From an uncultured Oscillibacter sp. (lineage in GTDB: Bacteria; Bacillota; Clostridia; Oscillospirales; Oscillospiraceae): 37,602 nucleotides of DNA. Where the stretch lies: the NCBI GenBank assembly GCA_910588005.1, contig CAJUQM010000026.1:1-37602 (forward strand), written 5' to 3'. The notes under the pieces were generated by a model, which searched no databases, was not told the DNA's origin, and saw only the letters and a program-made list of their open reading frames with translations. Shown piece after piece: positions 7,833 to 15,142 of the stretch. Position 1 is the first letter of the stretch; each line of letters opens with the position of its first letter. The translations under genes and the position numbers were made by a program.

Positions 7833-8813
7833 ATGTTTGAATTTCTCATTAAAAAACTGAAAGCGCATCCCCGCAGAATTGTATTTACCGAGGGTACGGA
7901 CCCCCGTATTTTGGAGGCCTCTGCCCGCCTGCTGTCCGGTACGTTTCTGACCCCTGTTTTGGTGGGCAGGCCCGACCAGGTCTTTGCCGCCGCCGAGGAG
8001 GCGGGCTTCAACATCCGGGGAGCCGAGATCGTAGATCCCGAGGCCTTTGACGGCATGGACGAAATGGTGTCCGCCATGGTGGAGCTGCGCAAGGGCAAGA
8101 TGAGTGAAGACCAGTGCCGCGCCGCTCTGAAACAGGGCAATTACTTCGGCACCATGCTGGTGAAGATGGGCTATGCCGACGCCCTGCTGGGCGGCGCTAC
8201 ATACTCCACCGCCGACACCGTCCGCCCCGCCCTGCAGCTGATTAAGACCAAGCCCGGCTGCAAGATCGTCTCCTCCTGCTTCATTCTGGTTCGCTCTACC
8301 ACCGTGGGTGACCGCGAGGTCATTGCCATGGCGGACTGCGCCATCAACATCAAGCCCAACGAGGATGAGCTGGTGGAAATCGCCCTGGAGACCGCCGGTA
8401 CGGCGCGGCTCTTCGGCATTGATCCCAGGATGGCCTTCCTGAGCTACTCCACCCATGGCTCCGGCTCCGGCGAGGATGTGGACAAGATGCGCAGTGCCTG
8501 CGCCAAGGCCAAGGCCCTGGCTCCCGACGTGGTTATTGACGGCGAGCTGCAGTTTGACGCCGCCGTGTCCCACCGGGTGGCGGAGACCAAGTGCCCCGAG
8601 TCCCCCCTGGCCGGCCGGGCCAACACCTTCATCTTCCCGGATATCAACGCTGGCAACATCGGCTATAAGATCTGCCAGCGCATGGGCGGCTTTGAGGCCT
8701 ACGGACCTATTCTCCAGGGTCTGAACGCCCCCATCAACGATCTCTCCCGGGGCTGCAACGGACAGGAGGTCTACTCCATGGCCCTGATCACCGCCGGACT
8801 GTGCGAGGACTGA
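7833..8813 (+). CDS. pta: Phosphate acetyltransferase
   Basis: This 326-residue enzyme interconverts acetyl-CoA plus phosphate with acetyl phosphate plus CoA, the first step of fermentative acetate formation. The length matches the short clostridial Pta form without the N-terminal DRTGG region. Typical Pta/MaeB motifs are present: IVFTEGTDPRILEA, DALLGGATYSTADTVRPALQ, DCAINIKPNEDELVEIA, MAFLSYSTHGSG and the C-terminal INDLSRGCNGQEVYSMALIT. ATG 7833 is chosen because GGAGG lies nine bases upstream and MFEFLIKKL is the family-like start; an upstream in-frame ATG (7764) overlaps the promoter. No ackA gene follows; a terminator lies immediately downstream, so the gene is monocistronic. Identification is firm. 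Confidence 0.96.
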   Translation: MFEFLIKKLKAHPRRIVFTEGTDPRILEASARLLSGTFLTPVLVGRPDQVFAAAEEAGFNIRGAEIVDPEAFDGMDEMVSAMVELRKGKMSEDQCRAALKQGNYFGTMLVKMGYADALLGGATYSTADTVRPALQLIKTKPGCKIVSSCFILVRSTTVGDREVIAMADCAINIKPNEDELVEIALETAGTARLFGIDPRMAFLSYSTHGSGSGEDVDKMRSACAKAKALAPDVVIDGELQFDAAVSHRVAETKCPESPLAGRANTFIFPDINAGNIGYKICQRMGGFEAYGPILQGLNAPINDLSRGCNGQEVYSMALITAGLCED

Positions 8814-8852
8814 GCAGGGGATACATAGAAAATAGAAAGAGCAATGCGGGCT

Positions 8853-8889
8853 GGCGGAGGATGCCGTGGGCATCCTCCGCCGCTCTTTT
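8853..8889 (+). terminator. Rho-independent terminator of pta
   Basis: A 13-bp perfect stem (GGCGGAGGATGCC / GGCATCCTCCGCC) with loop GTG is followed by GCTCTTTT. It starts 39 bases after the pta stop. Confidence 0.9.
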
Positions 8890-9022
8890 AGAGTCAGGCG
8901 CTCTCCAAACAGTATATATTTTTCGGTTTTATACGATTCGTATTGACAATGTTTCCGCCGCAAAGCATCTTTGCGTGACAGGAGGGCGGCTTGCGGATAT
9001 CATGGAGGCGGGGGGTGACGAT

Positions 9023-9742
9023 ATGCGTGATATCGGAAGGAACATCCGCTGTGTCCGTGTCTGCCGGGGACTGACACAGGAGGAGCTGGCGGAGCGGCTT
9101 CATGTCAGCCGGCAGACGGTGAGCAATTACGAGACGGGCAGGTCCCGTCCGGATGTGGACATGCTCCTCCTTGCGGCGGAGAAGCTGGAGGTGGATGTCC
9201 AGGTGCTGCTCTATGGCGAGCCGGTTCAGACGCAGCGCCGGCGGGAGGTCTACCTCCTGCTGGCGGAGGGGGCGGCGCTGCTGGCCCTGGGTGTGGGACT
9301 GCGCTTGTGTGACCGGTGGGCGAGGCGGCTTTTAATGCGGGGGTTTGCCGGAGGTCCCCTGTATCTGATCCGGTGCACCGCTGTTCCGGCCTTCTGGTTT
9401 TTGCTGGGGTGGGTGCTGCTCCAGGCCTGCGGGACCTTTCTGGGGGCGAAGCCGCTGAAATATGGATGGGCGCGTCCTCTGCGGCGGGCGGTGGCTGCCT
9501 GTCTCGCCGCCTGGGCGGTTTTAGAGCTTCCTGTAGTGGCGGGAGCTGCCTGGCAGACCGTATATGTGCTTCTCCAAACCCCAGAGGCCTCCCTTGATTT
9601 GGGGATCTCCCTCCCGCGTTGGTGGGAGAAGGCCTCATTCTGGGTTCAGATCTATTTGACCGACCGGTTTCCGGCGGTATTCCTCCTGTTTGGCGCGGTG
9701 CTGTGGAGCACGCGGCCGGCGGGAGGGCAGGAGACGGTGTAA
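9023..9742 (+). CDS. HTH (Cro/CI-type) regulator fused to four membrane segments
   Basis: The 239-residue protein starts MRDIGRNIRCVRVCRGLTQE. An HTH_3 domain spans about residues 4-60 (LTQEELAERLHVSRQTVSNY), a close match to the Xre family. The rest is hydrophobic, with membrane segments at about 77-93, 112-134, 150-175 and 217-233. This makes it a membrane-tethered DNA-binding protein of a type common in clostridia. ATG 9023 follows GGGGGTGA; ATG 9002 is an alternative start with a more distant AGGAGGG. A TTGACA lies at 8943-8948, but its -10 is poor. No partner gene is adjacent. The signal and target genes are unknown; repression or activation from the membrane is inferred. Confidence 0.8.
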   Translation: MRDIGRNIRCVRVCRGLTQEELAERLHVSRQTVSNYETGRSRPDVDMLLLAAEKLEVDVQVLLYGEPVQTQRRREVYLLLAEGAALLALGVGLRLCDRWARRLLMRGFAGGPLYLIRCTAVPAFWFLLGWVLLQACGTFLGAKPLKYGWARPLRRAVAACLAAWAVLELPVVAGAAWQTVYVLLQTPEASLDLGISLPRWWEKASFWVQIYLTDRFPAVFLLFGAVLWSTRPAGGQETV

Positions 9743-9759
9743 TTGCGCGCCTGATAAAA

Positions 9760-9787
9760 AGCGGTCCTGCCCTCAGGCGGGACCGCT
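9760..9787 (-). terminator. Intrinsic terminator between convergent genes
   Basis: A 12-bp stem with one G-T pair (AGCGGTCCTGCC / GGCGGGACCGCT) has a CTCA loop. On the minus strand it runs directly into TTTTT, a textbook terminator for the small gene at 9792-9950. It may also act on the HTH gene from the plus side. Confidence 0.85.
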
Positions 9788-9791
9788 GTAT

Positions 9792-9950
9792 TTAACCCGG
9801 ACTCTGTATACCGGGATCTGTACCCTCTAAAAAGAGTTCCTCGGCCTGCCGCTGTGCCTCAATCAGTTGCGCCTCCAGCTTGCGAAGAGTGTCTTCCGCA
9901 TCTGTCAGTGTATTGAACAGAAAAAGATATTCTTTGGCAATCGTCTGCAT
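9792..9950 (-). CDS. Small 52-residue protein of unknown function
   Basis: A minus-strand frame starts at ATG 9950 with ribosome site AGAAAGGACG seven bases upstream. It encodes 52 residues beginning MQTIAKEYLFLFNTLTDAED and ends five bases before an intrinsic terminator. The middle (LRKLEAQLIEAQRQAEELF) is an amphipathic helix with strong coiled-coil character. Start, ribosome site, terminator and coding character agree, so I regard it as real. The pattern (FNTLTD, then AQ-AEEL) looks like a small clostridial protein type I have a vague memory of, but I cannot name a family. It converges on the HTH-membrane gene. A TATGAT -10-like box lies upstream on the minus strand without a good -35. Confidence 0.7.
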   Translation of the reverse strand: MQTIAKEYLFLFNTLTDAEDTLRKLEAQLIEAQRQAEELFLEGTDPGIQSPG

Positions 9951-10136
9951 GATTCTTCGTCCTTTCTAAACGACCACAAAATGTGGAGTGGAGTATCCTT
10001 ATCATACACAAAATCATGCGGAAAACTTGTCTGAATTTGTCGAGGGAAACAGGAATCTGAAAAAAAATATAAAAGGACGGAGATTGGTTGGGAGATTCAG
10101 CGAAAAACCGCTGTTTATGGCTGATTTTGCAGGGGA

Positions 10137-10165
10137 TTGCGTTAAAAGACGAGATCTGGTATGAT
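10137..10165 (+). promoter_or_regulatory. Sigma-A promoter for the 10295 gene
   Basis: A -35 TTGCGT (10137-10142) and a -10 TATGAT (10160-10165) are separated by 17 bases. Transcription would start about 120 bases before the coding region. Confidence 0.65.
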
Positions 10166-10171
10166 AGGGAC

Positions 10172-10247
10172 GCCGGGATCAGAGGACCGGCAGGCTCCGC
10201 GGATCTCTCCGGGCGGCTTGGGCCGGACTGCGGAGAGTCTCCCGGCC
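10172..10247 (+). promoter_or_regulatory. Structured 5' leader of the 10295 gene
   Basis: The predicted leader holds GCCGG/CCGGC (10172-10176 with 10087+100=10187-10191). It also holds two competing pairings: CTCTCCG (10205-10211) with CGGAGAG (10231-10237), or GGCCGG (10221-10226) with CCGGCC (10242-10247). No known riboswitch motif is recognised and there is no terminator with a T-run, so the function is open. Confidence 0.35.
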
Positions 10248-10294
10248 GTTTAAAAATTTTATAGCGGGATCAATACAGAGTTAGGAGGCAGAAT

Positions 10295-10900
10295 ATGGAG
10301 TATATCTATCATATCAGCGGGAAAACCGTATTCCTCACCTGTGGGGAGGAGTGGAAGCGCACCGCGGACTTCCTTGCGGCAATTTTAAAGAAGGAGGAGG
10401 ATGCCGGCGGCGTACTGCAGGACGGGAACATCCTCCAGATTGGATGGAGCTTTTATAAATTTATAAAATGGGAAGAGGGCCTCCGGATGGTGACGTTTGA
10501 CTATGCGGGAGATCCATTTACCGCCGTCAAAGAGGACCTGTCTCTCAGCCTGCGGATTTTTGACGGGCAGGCGGAGATCTTGAACCGGGCCAAAGCGGAG
10601 GCGCTGACCACCTCCTTCCAGGATACCATGCTCATCAAGCGGACCGCCATGACGGCCCCCGCCGTGTATTTACAGCGGCTGGAACCTACAGGCGAGGGGG
10701 ACTCCGGCTGGTACATGGGCGTCATCGGCGAGGAGGGGTCCGACGATCCCGGCGACTACACCCGCATCTATACCTATCAGCTGCTCTCTTTCTGCGAGGC
10801 GGCCCTGATGCTGATGCCGCTGCCCCTGGGGACCATTGCCCTGCTTGAGGGGGGACAATTGGTGGAGGTCGTGGACGAGAACAACCAGAAACTGATTTGA
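10295..10900 (+). CDS. Uncharacterised protein with Imm33/DUF2185-like C-terminus
   Basis: This 201-residue cytoplasmic protein starts MEYIYHISGKTVFLTCGEEW. A TTAGGAGG ribosome site lies eight bases before the ATG. The N-terminal half (GGVLQDGNILQIGWSFYKF, then FDYAGDPFTAVKEDLSLSLR) has no family I can name. The C-terminal half carries GDSGWYMGVIGEE and LMPLPLGTIALLE, a pattern like the DSGW...G-E and L-P-G-T positions of DUF2185/Imm33-type domains found in polymorphic-toxin immunity proteins and stand-alone proteins. No toxin gene is adjacent, so an immunity role is speculative. The gene converges on znuB with only two bases between the stop codons. Confidence 0.7.
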   Translation: MEYIYHISGKTVFLTCGEEWKRTADFLAAILKKEEDAGGVLQDGNILQIGWSFYKFIKWEEGLRMVTFDYAGDPFTAVKEDLSLSLRIFDGQAEILNRAKAEALTTSFQDTMLIKRTAMTAPAVYLQRLEPTGEGDSGWYMGVIGEEGSDDPGDYTRIYTYQLLSFCEAALMLMPLPLGTIALLEGGQLVEVVDENNQKLI

Positions 10901-10902
10901 AT

Positions 10903-11715
10903 TTACCGCCGGCGGAGGGCGGCGGCAAGGCAGGAGAGTAAAAACAGGGCCAGATTGACGCACACCACCGTGGCCCCTACCGGGGTAGAAGAGACAAAGG
11001 ATACGGTCAGTCCCGTGCAGAAGCATATGACGGAGGAGGCGGCGGCACAGAGGATCACGCCCCGGAAGCTCTTAAAAAGCCGCATGGCCGTCAGTGCCGG
11101 AAAGATGATGAGAGAGGAGATCAGCATGGCTCCCATCATGCGCATGCCCAATACGATGGTCAGAGCGGTGAGAATGGCCAGCAGGGTGTTGTAACGGTTT
11201 ACATTCAGCCCGGCGGCCCGGGAGAAGCTCTCGTCAAAGGTGACGGCAAAGAGCTTATGGTAGAACAGTACGAACAGAATGAGCACGGCGGAGGAGACCA
11301 CAACAGACAGCGCCACGTCCGCCCGGGACATGGCCAGGACGCTGCCGAACATGTAGTTATCCACATCGGTGGTCATGCCGGTGGTGCGGGAGATGACCAT
11401 GATTCCCACCGCCAGGGACGAGGCGCTGACGGCGGCAATGGCGGCGTCGCTGTTCCAGCGGGGGTTTTCCGCCATGCGCAGCAGAAAGAAGGCCGCCAGA
11501 ATTACCACGGGGATGGAGAAGTACAGCGGCGTGCATCCCAGGGCCACGGCAATGGCCAGCGCACCGAAGGAGACATGACTCAGTCCGTCACCGATCATGG
11601 AGTAGCGTTTCAGCACCAGGGATACCCCCAACAGGGCGCAGCAGAGGGATACCAGTACGCCGGCGGCCAGGGCCCGCTGCATGAAGGGCCAGGAAAACAT
11701 CTGGAGCAGGTTCAT
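10903..11715 (-). CDS. znuB: Zinc/manganese ABC transporter permease
   Basis: The 270-residue ABC-3 family membrane protein starts MNLLQMFSWPFMQRALAAGV. About eight hydrophobic helices are visible. Family motifs include VLKRYSMIGDGLSHVSFGAL near the N-terminus and LGMRMMGAMLISSLIIFPALTA in the fifth to sixth helices. It forms the membrane channel for metal import, powered by the ATPase encoded just upstream; the start overlaps that gene's stop by four bases. The regulator zur is the first gene of the same operon, which supports zinc as substrate. No substrate-binding lipoprotein gene (znuA) is found in the window. The gene ends two bases from a convergent gene, so its transcript must run into that gene's antisense. 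Confidence 0.9.
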   Translation of the reverse strand: MNLLQMFSWPFMQRALAAGVLVSLCCALLGVSLVLKRYSMIGDGLSHVSFGALAIAVALGCTPLYFSIPVVILAAFFLLRMAENPRWNSDAAIAAVSASSLAVGIMVISRTTGMTTDVDNYMFGSVLAMSRADVALSVVVSSAVLILFVLFYHKLFAVTFDESFSRAAGLNVNRYNTLLAILTALTIVLGMRMMGAMLISSLIIFPALTAMRLFKSFRGVILCAAASSVICFCTGLTVSFVSSTPVGATVVCVNLALFLLSCLAAALRRR

Positions 11716-12425
11716 GGCTCCACCTCCCGGAAACGGCGCCCCTGGGGAGAGGAGAGATACTCCTCCGCGGAGCCGTAGAACAGGCTGCTGCGCCCAATGT
11801 GGAGTACCGTACGGGCCTGACGCAGGGCGGCCCGCAGGTCGTGGGTTACCATAACCACGGCCATGTCCTCCTTTTCGTTGAGATAGGCCAAGGTCTTATA
11901 CAGATCCTGAGCGGCGGCAGGGTCCAGACCGGTAATGGGTTCGTCTAAAATCAGAAGCCGCCCGGCGGCGCACAGCGCGCGGGCCAGCAGCACCCGCTGC
12001 TGCTGCCCGCCGGAGAGATTCCGGTAGCTTTCGTCCTTTAGTTCCAGAATGCCGAGTTTGCCCATGTTCATAAGGGCTGCCGATTTCTGGGCGGCGGAGT
12101 AGAAAAAGCGGGTTCCCCGCTGGTTGAGGCAGCCGGAGAGCACCACCTCGGACACTGTGGCGGGAAAGTCCCGCTGGGCGCGGGTTTGCTGGGGCAGGTA
12201 GCCGATGGCTCCGCGCCGCAGCTCCGGTGCCCGCCAGATCTCCCCGGACTGGGGCGGCAGAAGGCCCAGAAGACCCCGGAGCAGCGTGGACTTTCCGGAG
12301 CCGTTGTCCCCCACCACGCAGAGGTTGTCCCCCGCCCGGATGGAGAGATTCAGATGGGTCAGGACGCTCTGCCCCTCGTAGCCCAGGGAGACGTCCCGGC
12401 AGGACAGCAGTTCAGACCGCTCCAT
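11712..12425 (-). CDS. znuC: Zinc ABC transporter ATP-binding protein
   Basis: This 237-residue ATPase has a complete ABC signature set: Walker A GDNGSGKST at about residues 41-49, signature LSGGQQQR, Walker B LLILDEP and the switch histidine in VTHD. It energises metal uptake through the permease encoded next. ATG 12425 follows GAGAGGAGG with suitable spacing. An extended frame up to 12575 reads through the zur gene in another phase and is rejected. The start lies 14 bases inside zur, giving a tightly coupled zur-znuC-znuB operon. Confidence 0.92.
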   Translation of the reverse strand: MERSELLSCRDVSLGYEGQSVLTHLNLSIRAGDNLCVVGDNGSGKSTLLRGLLGLLPPQSGEIWRAPELRRGAIGYLPQQTRAQRDFPATVSEVVLSGCLNQRGTRFFYSAAQKSAALMNMGKLGILELKDESYRNLSGGQQQRVLLARALCAAGRLLILDEPITGLDPAAAQDLYKTLAYLNEKEDMAVVMVTHDLRAALRQARTVLHIGRSSLFYGSAEEYLSSPQGRRFREVEP

Positions 12426-12825
12426 AGGCTGCCTCCTCTCTGCCGCAGGCGGCGCACAGGCCTGGGAGAATGATCCGGCGGGGGTCGACGTGGAAGCGGT
12501 GGTCCGTTTCCAGATGGCGGCAGAACTGCCGAAGATGAGAGCAGTCCAGGTGGACCACCCGGCCGCACCGTTCACAGTGGAGGAGAAAGCACTCCCGGTT
12601 TCCGCCGTGGATACAGAACTGATATAGAGCGCCCTCGCCGGTGTCCACCCGGTGGATACGGCCCGCCTGCTCCAGCCGCTCTAATTGGCGGTACACGGTG
12701 GCAAGACTTATGGGGCACTGGTTTCGGCGCAGGGTCTCCGCGATCTCCCCGGCGGTGAGGGCCTCCTCGGGGCATTGTTCCAGACAGCGGAGGACGGCCT
12801 GCCTCTGTTTCGTGTTATACGGCAT
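12412..12825 (-). CDS. zur: Fur-family transcriptional regulator, probably Zur
   Basis: The 137-residue protein has an N-terminal winged helix (SLATVYRQLERLEQAGRIHRV, about residues 39-59) and a C-terminal metal-binding dimerisation domain. Two CxxC pairs (HCERCGRVV and LCAACGREE) form the structural zinc site, and the HLDC and HRFH residues fit the regulatory site. Fur proteins repress metal uptake genes when metal-loaded. Its position as first gene of a znuCB operon and the dyad just upstream point to zinc and to autoregulation. Fur, PerR and Zur cannot be separated by sequence alone, so the Zur name rests on context. ATG 12825 is preceded by GGAG. Confidence 0.88.
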   Translation of the reverse strand: MPYNTKQRQAVLRCLEQCPEEALTAGEIAETLRRNQCPISLATVYRQLERLEQAGRIHRVDTGEGALYQFCIHGGNRECFLLHCERCGRVVHLDCSHLRQFCRHLETDHRFHVDPRRIILPGLCAACGREEAAYGAV

Positions 12826-12840
12826 GTCATCATCTCCAAT

Positions 12841-12857
12841 TTGAAAATAATTCTCAA
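12841..12857. promoter_or_regulatory. Fur/Zur-type operator
   Basis: TTGAAAATAATTCTCAA is a near-perfect 17-base dyad of the Fur-family type. It sits 12 bases downstream of the zur -10 box and 16 bases before the zur ATG, where bound protein would block transcription of zur-znuCB. Confidence 0.75.
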
Positions 12858-12868
12858 TTTATACGGCT

Positions 12869-12896
12869 ATTATAGAACTCCAGGAGAAAAAGTCAA
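12869..12896 (-). promoter_or_regulatory. Sigma-A promoter of zur-znuC-znuB
   Basis: On the minus strand, -35 TTGACT (12891-12896) and a consensus -10 TATAAT (12869-12874) have a 16-base spacer. It is nearly back-to-back with the divergent promoter at 12903. Confidence 0.8.
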
Positions 12897-12902
12897 GGGC
12901 GG

Positions 12903-12931
12903 TTGAAAACCGAGGGAGAATCGGATATAGT
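12903..12931 (+). promoter_or_regulatory. Sigma-A promoter of the nucleotidyltransferase gene
   Basis: A -35 TTGAAA (12903-12908) and a -10 TATAGT (12926-12931) are separated by 17 bases, 58 bases before the ATG. Confidence 0.65.
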
Positions 12932-12989
12932 AATATATCATCGGAAGATAGAACGCAGGATCACACGGCGGCCTGTGCATGGAGGTTTT

Positions 12990-13907
12990 ATGAAGGTCTC
13001 ACTGGTTATCATGGCGGCGGGTCTGGGTTCCCGCTATGGCGGAAGCAAACAGGTGGACGGCATTGGTCCCAACGGGGAGATTTTGATGGAGTACTCCATC
13101 TATGATGCCCTCCGGGCAGGATTTAACAAGGTGGTTTTTATTATCAAACCGGAGATGGAGGGGCTGGTGCGGCGCCTGTGCGGAGACGGTTTGGAAAAAA
13201 GGAGGACTGGGGACGGCGCCAGTGTGGAAGTGGCCTACGCCTTTCAGGATTTCTCCTCCCTGCCGGATTTTTACACGCCGCCGCCGGAGCGGACCAAGCC
13301 CTTTGGAACGGTTCACGCCCTGCTTTGCGCGGCGGATGTGGTCAGCGAACCCTGCTGTGTGATTAACGCCGACGACTACTACGGTATCGACGCGTACCGG
13401 GCGATGTATGAGGAGCTGGTCCGCCTTCCGGAGGCGGGGAAGGCCACCATGGTGGGGTATTTGCTGAGAAATACCGCCAGTCTCCATGGAACGGTATCCC
13501 GGGGGATCTGCACCGTGGAGGATGGAGAGCTGCGGTCTGTTCGGGAGACTAAGCGGATCCAGATGGACCCGGACGGGACGCTGCGGGATCTCGCCGCGGA
13601 CTGTTTGTTGAATCCGGACGCCACCGTATCTATGAATTATTGGGGCTTTATGCCGTCAATTTTCCCGGTGATGGAGGCGTATTTTACCCGGTTTTTGCAG
13701 GGCGAGGGGGGAAGGGACCCAAAATCGGAGTGTCTGCTGCCCATCATGGTGGATGATCTGCTCCGGGCGGGAGAGCTGGAGGTATCTGTGCTCAGCTCTG
13801 CCGACAGGTGGTTCGGCATGACCTACCGGGAGGACCGGGAGACGGTGGCGGAGGAGCTGCGGAAGCTTCACAGAGCGGGAAGCTACCCGGAGAATTTGAG
13901 AAAATAA
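12990..13907 (+). CDS. Sugar-phosphate nucleotidyltransferase-like protein
   Basis: The 305-residue protein starts MKVSLVIMAAGLGSRYGGSK. The N-terminal Rossmann segment AAGLGSRYGGSKQVDGIGPN is the nucleotide-binding loop of NTP-transferase enzymes (G-x-G-x-R...K), and CCVINADDYYG supplies the metal-binding acidic pair. Such enzymes join a sugar 1-phosphate to an NTP. This subfamily (about 300 residues, with LHGTVSRGIC and SMNYWGFMPSIF) is widespread in gut Firmicutes and Bacteroidetes, but its substrate is not certain. ATG 12990 follows GGAGG by four bases; an upstream in-frame ATG at 12903 overlaps the promoter. The gene is monocistronic, with its own promoter and terminator. Confidence 0.85.
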   Translation: MKVSLVIMAAGLGSRYGGSKQVDGIGPNGEILMEYSIYDALRAGFNKVVFIIKPEMEGLVRRLCGDGLEKRRTGDGASVEVAYAFQDFSSLPDFYTPPPERTKPFGTVHALLCAADVVSEPCCVINADDYYGIDAYRAMYEELVRLPEAGKATMVGYLLRNTASLHGTVSRGICTVEDGELRSVRETKRIQMDPDGTLRDLAADCLLNPDATVSMNYWGFMPSIFPVMEAYFTRFLQGEGGRDPKSECLLPIMVDDLLRAGELEVSVLSSADRWFGMTYREDRETVAEELRKLHRAGSYPENLRK

Positions 13908-13977
13908 GCCGTGGCCCTGTTTTAGGACAGGCAGCAGACCTGCTGCTACGCGCTTTGACAACTTAAGGACGGACTTT

Positions 13978-14009
13978 AAAGCCCCGCGGCGGATTGCCGC
14001 GGGGCTTTT
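13978..14009 (+). terminator. Rho-independent terminator after the nucleotidyltransferase gene
   Basis: A stem of 13 bp (AAAGCCCCGCGGC / GCCGCGGGGCTTT) with loop GGATT ends in TTTT. Two small hairpins (CCTGT/ACAGG and GCAGCAG/TGCTGC) lie between it and the stop codon. Confidence 0.9.
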
Positions 14010-14100
14010 GCCGCCAGGACCGCCGGTTAAAACGGTAAAACCACAGCCTGTTTTTGTAAGATTTGTAAAGAATTTGACATCAAATTTTTACCCATTTGTT

Positions 14101-14130
14101 TCGACATTTTCCGACAGAGTGATGTATAAT
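14101..14130 (+). promoter_or_regulatory. Sigma-A promoter of the SGNH hydrolase gene
   Basis: A -10 TATAAT (14125-14130) has TCGACA (14101-14106) 18 bases upstream as -35, 44 bases before the ATG. Confidence 0.65.
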
Positions 14131-14174
14131 GAAAACTGTAAAAACCATCATGGAGCGGAGGCGGGGGAGGTCAC

Positions 14175-15029
14175 ATGACGGGAAAGCGGGAGAGAGCAAA
14201 AAATTGGAAGAAGGCGCCGGCAATTGTGGCGATGCTGGTGGGATCTGCGGTACTGTTGACGCCGGCGGAACCTGCGGGCGCCGCCCAGGGGCTGCTGACG
14301 GCGAAAACAGAGGATACTACGCAGATGGTCTACGCCCTGAAAATGGCAGATACACATACTACGGCGGCAGTAAAAAGGGAGCGGGAAAAAACTGCCCCAG
14401 TAGTTTCCGAGGATTTGGAGGAAGAACCCTTTGCTCCGGTACCGGAGAGCGAAGCCGTGGAGGACACCTATTTTAAGGACGCCGTATTTCTCGGAGACTC
14501 CCGGACAGAGGGATTTTCCCTGTACAGCGGCCTGGAAGCCGGCGCGTACCTTTACGGCGTGGGGGCTACCGTAGAATCCGTATTTTCCAAAAACGTTTGG
14601 GAGACCCCCGGCGGCAAGGTGCCCTTGCTGGATGCGCTGGCGGAGACGGGCTGCGGCAAGGTCTATTTGATGCTTGGAATCAATGAGCTGGGTTGGAGCA
14701 AGTGGGAGACCTTCTACAATCAATATGGCAAAGTGATAGACCGCATTCGGGAGGATCTGCCGGATGCTGAGATCATTCTCCAGTCGATTCTCCCGGTCAG
14801 CGCCAAGCAGGACGCCAAGGGCAGCTATGTGAATAACCAGCGGATCGGTGTATACAATGAGGTCATCCGCACCCTTGCGGAGGAGAAGGACTGCGCGCTG
14901 GTAGATGTGGCGGAGGCCTTGACCGGGGAGGACGGATGCCTGCCGGCGGATTTGAATTTTGACGGCATACATCTGAATCCGGCCGGATGCAGGCTGTGGC
15001 TGGAGTATCTGCGGACCCACAGCGTATAG
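14175..15029 (+). CDS. Secreted SGNH/GDSL-family hydrolase
   Basis: The 284-residue protein has a basic N-terminus and hydrophobic segment (APAIVAMLVGSAVLLTP, about 14-30). A likely signal-peptidase site follows after AGA near residue 36, then a low-complexity spacer to about residue 95. The SGNH fold follows: block I FLGDSRTEG with the nucleophile S109, block III GINELGW, and block V DGIHLNP with D263 and H266. Family members are esterases, including O-acetyl esterases acting on peptidoglycan or surface glycans; which ester is cut here is unknown. GGGGGAGG precedes the ATG. The 26-codon gene lies 113 bases downstream, before the next terminator, so the two may share a transcript. Confidence 0.88.
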   Translation: MTGKRERAKNWKKAPAIVAMLVGSAVLLTPAEPAGAAQGLLTAKTEDTTQMVYALKMADTHTTAAVKREREKTAPVVSEDLEEEPFAPVPESEAVEDTYFKDAVFLGDSRTEGFSLYSGLEAGAYLYGVGATVESVFSKNVWETPGGKVPLLDALAETGCGKVYLMLGINELGWSKWETFYNQYGKVIDRIREDLPDAEIILQSILPVSAKQDAKGSYVNNQRIGVYNEVIRTLAEEKDCALVDVAEALTGEDGCLPADLNFDGIHLNPAGCRLWLEYLRTHSV

Positions 15030-15142
15030 CAGCCGGGAGAGAACCCCGGATCTATCCGGCCCAGTTGCCAGATTTCATGCAATTTTTCCTCCTTGGGCGC
15101 ATATACTGGCAGGAAGCGCAAATTGCAAAGGAGGAGATCACG

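Larger units (their letters stand above)
9951..10294. other. Divergent intergenic region with promoter and structured leader
   Basis: This 344-base stretch contains no gene. It holds the 5' region of the small minus-strand gene, a plus-strand promoter at 10137-10165 and a GC-rich, hairpin-forming leader at about 10172-10247. Confidence 0.6.

Noticed and set aside
7533..8963. Minus-strand extension making a 1107-codon frame with the M23 peptidase
   Set aside because: It runs antisense through the whole of pta and the peptidase's own promoter; the peptidase has its own ATG (7532) with a ribosome site.
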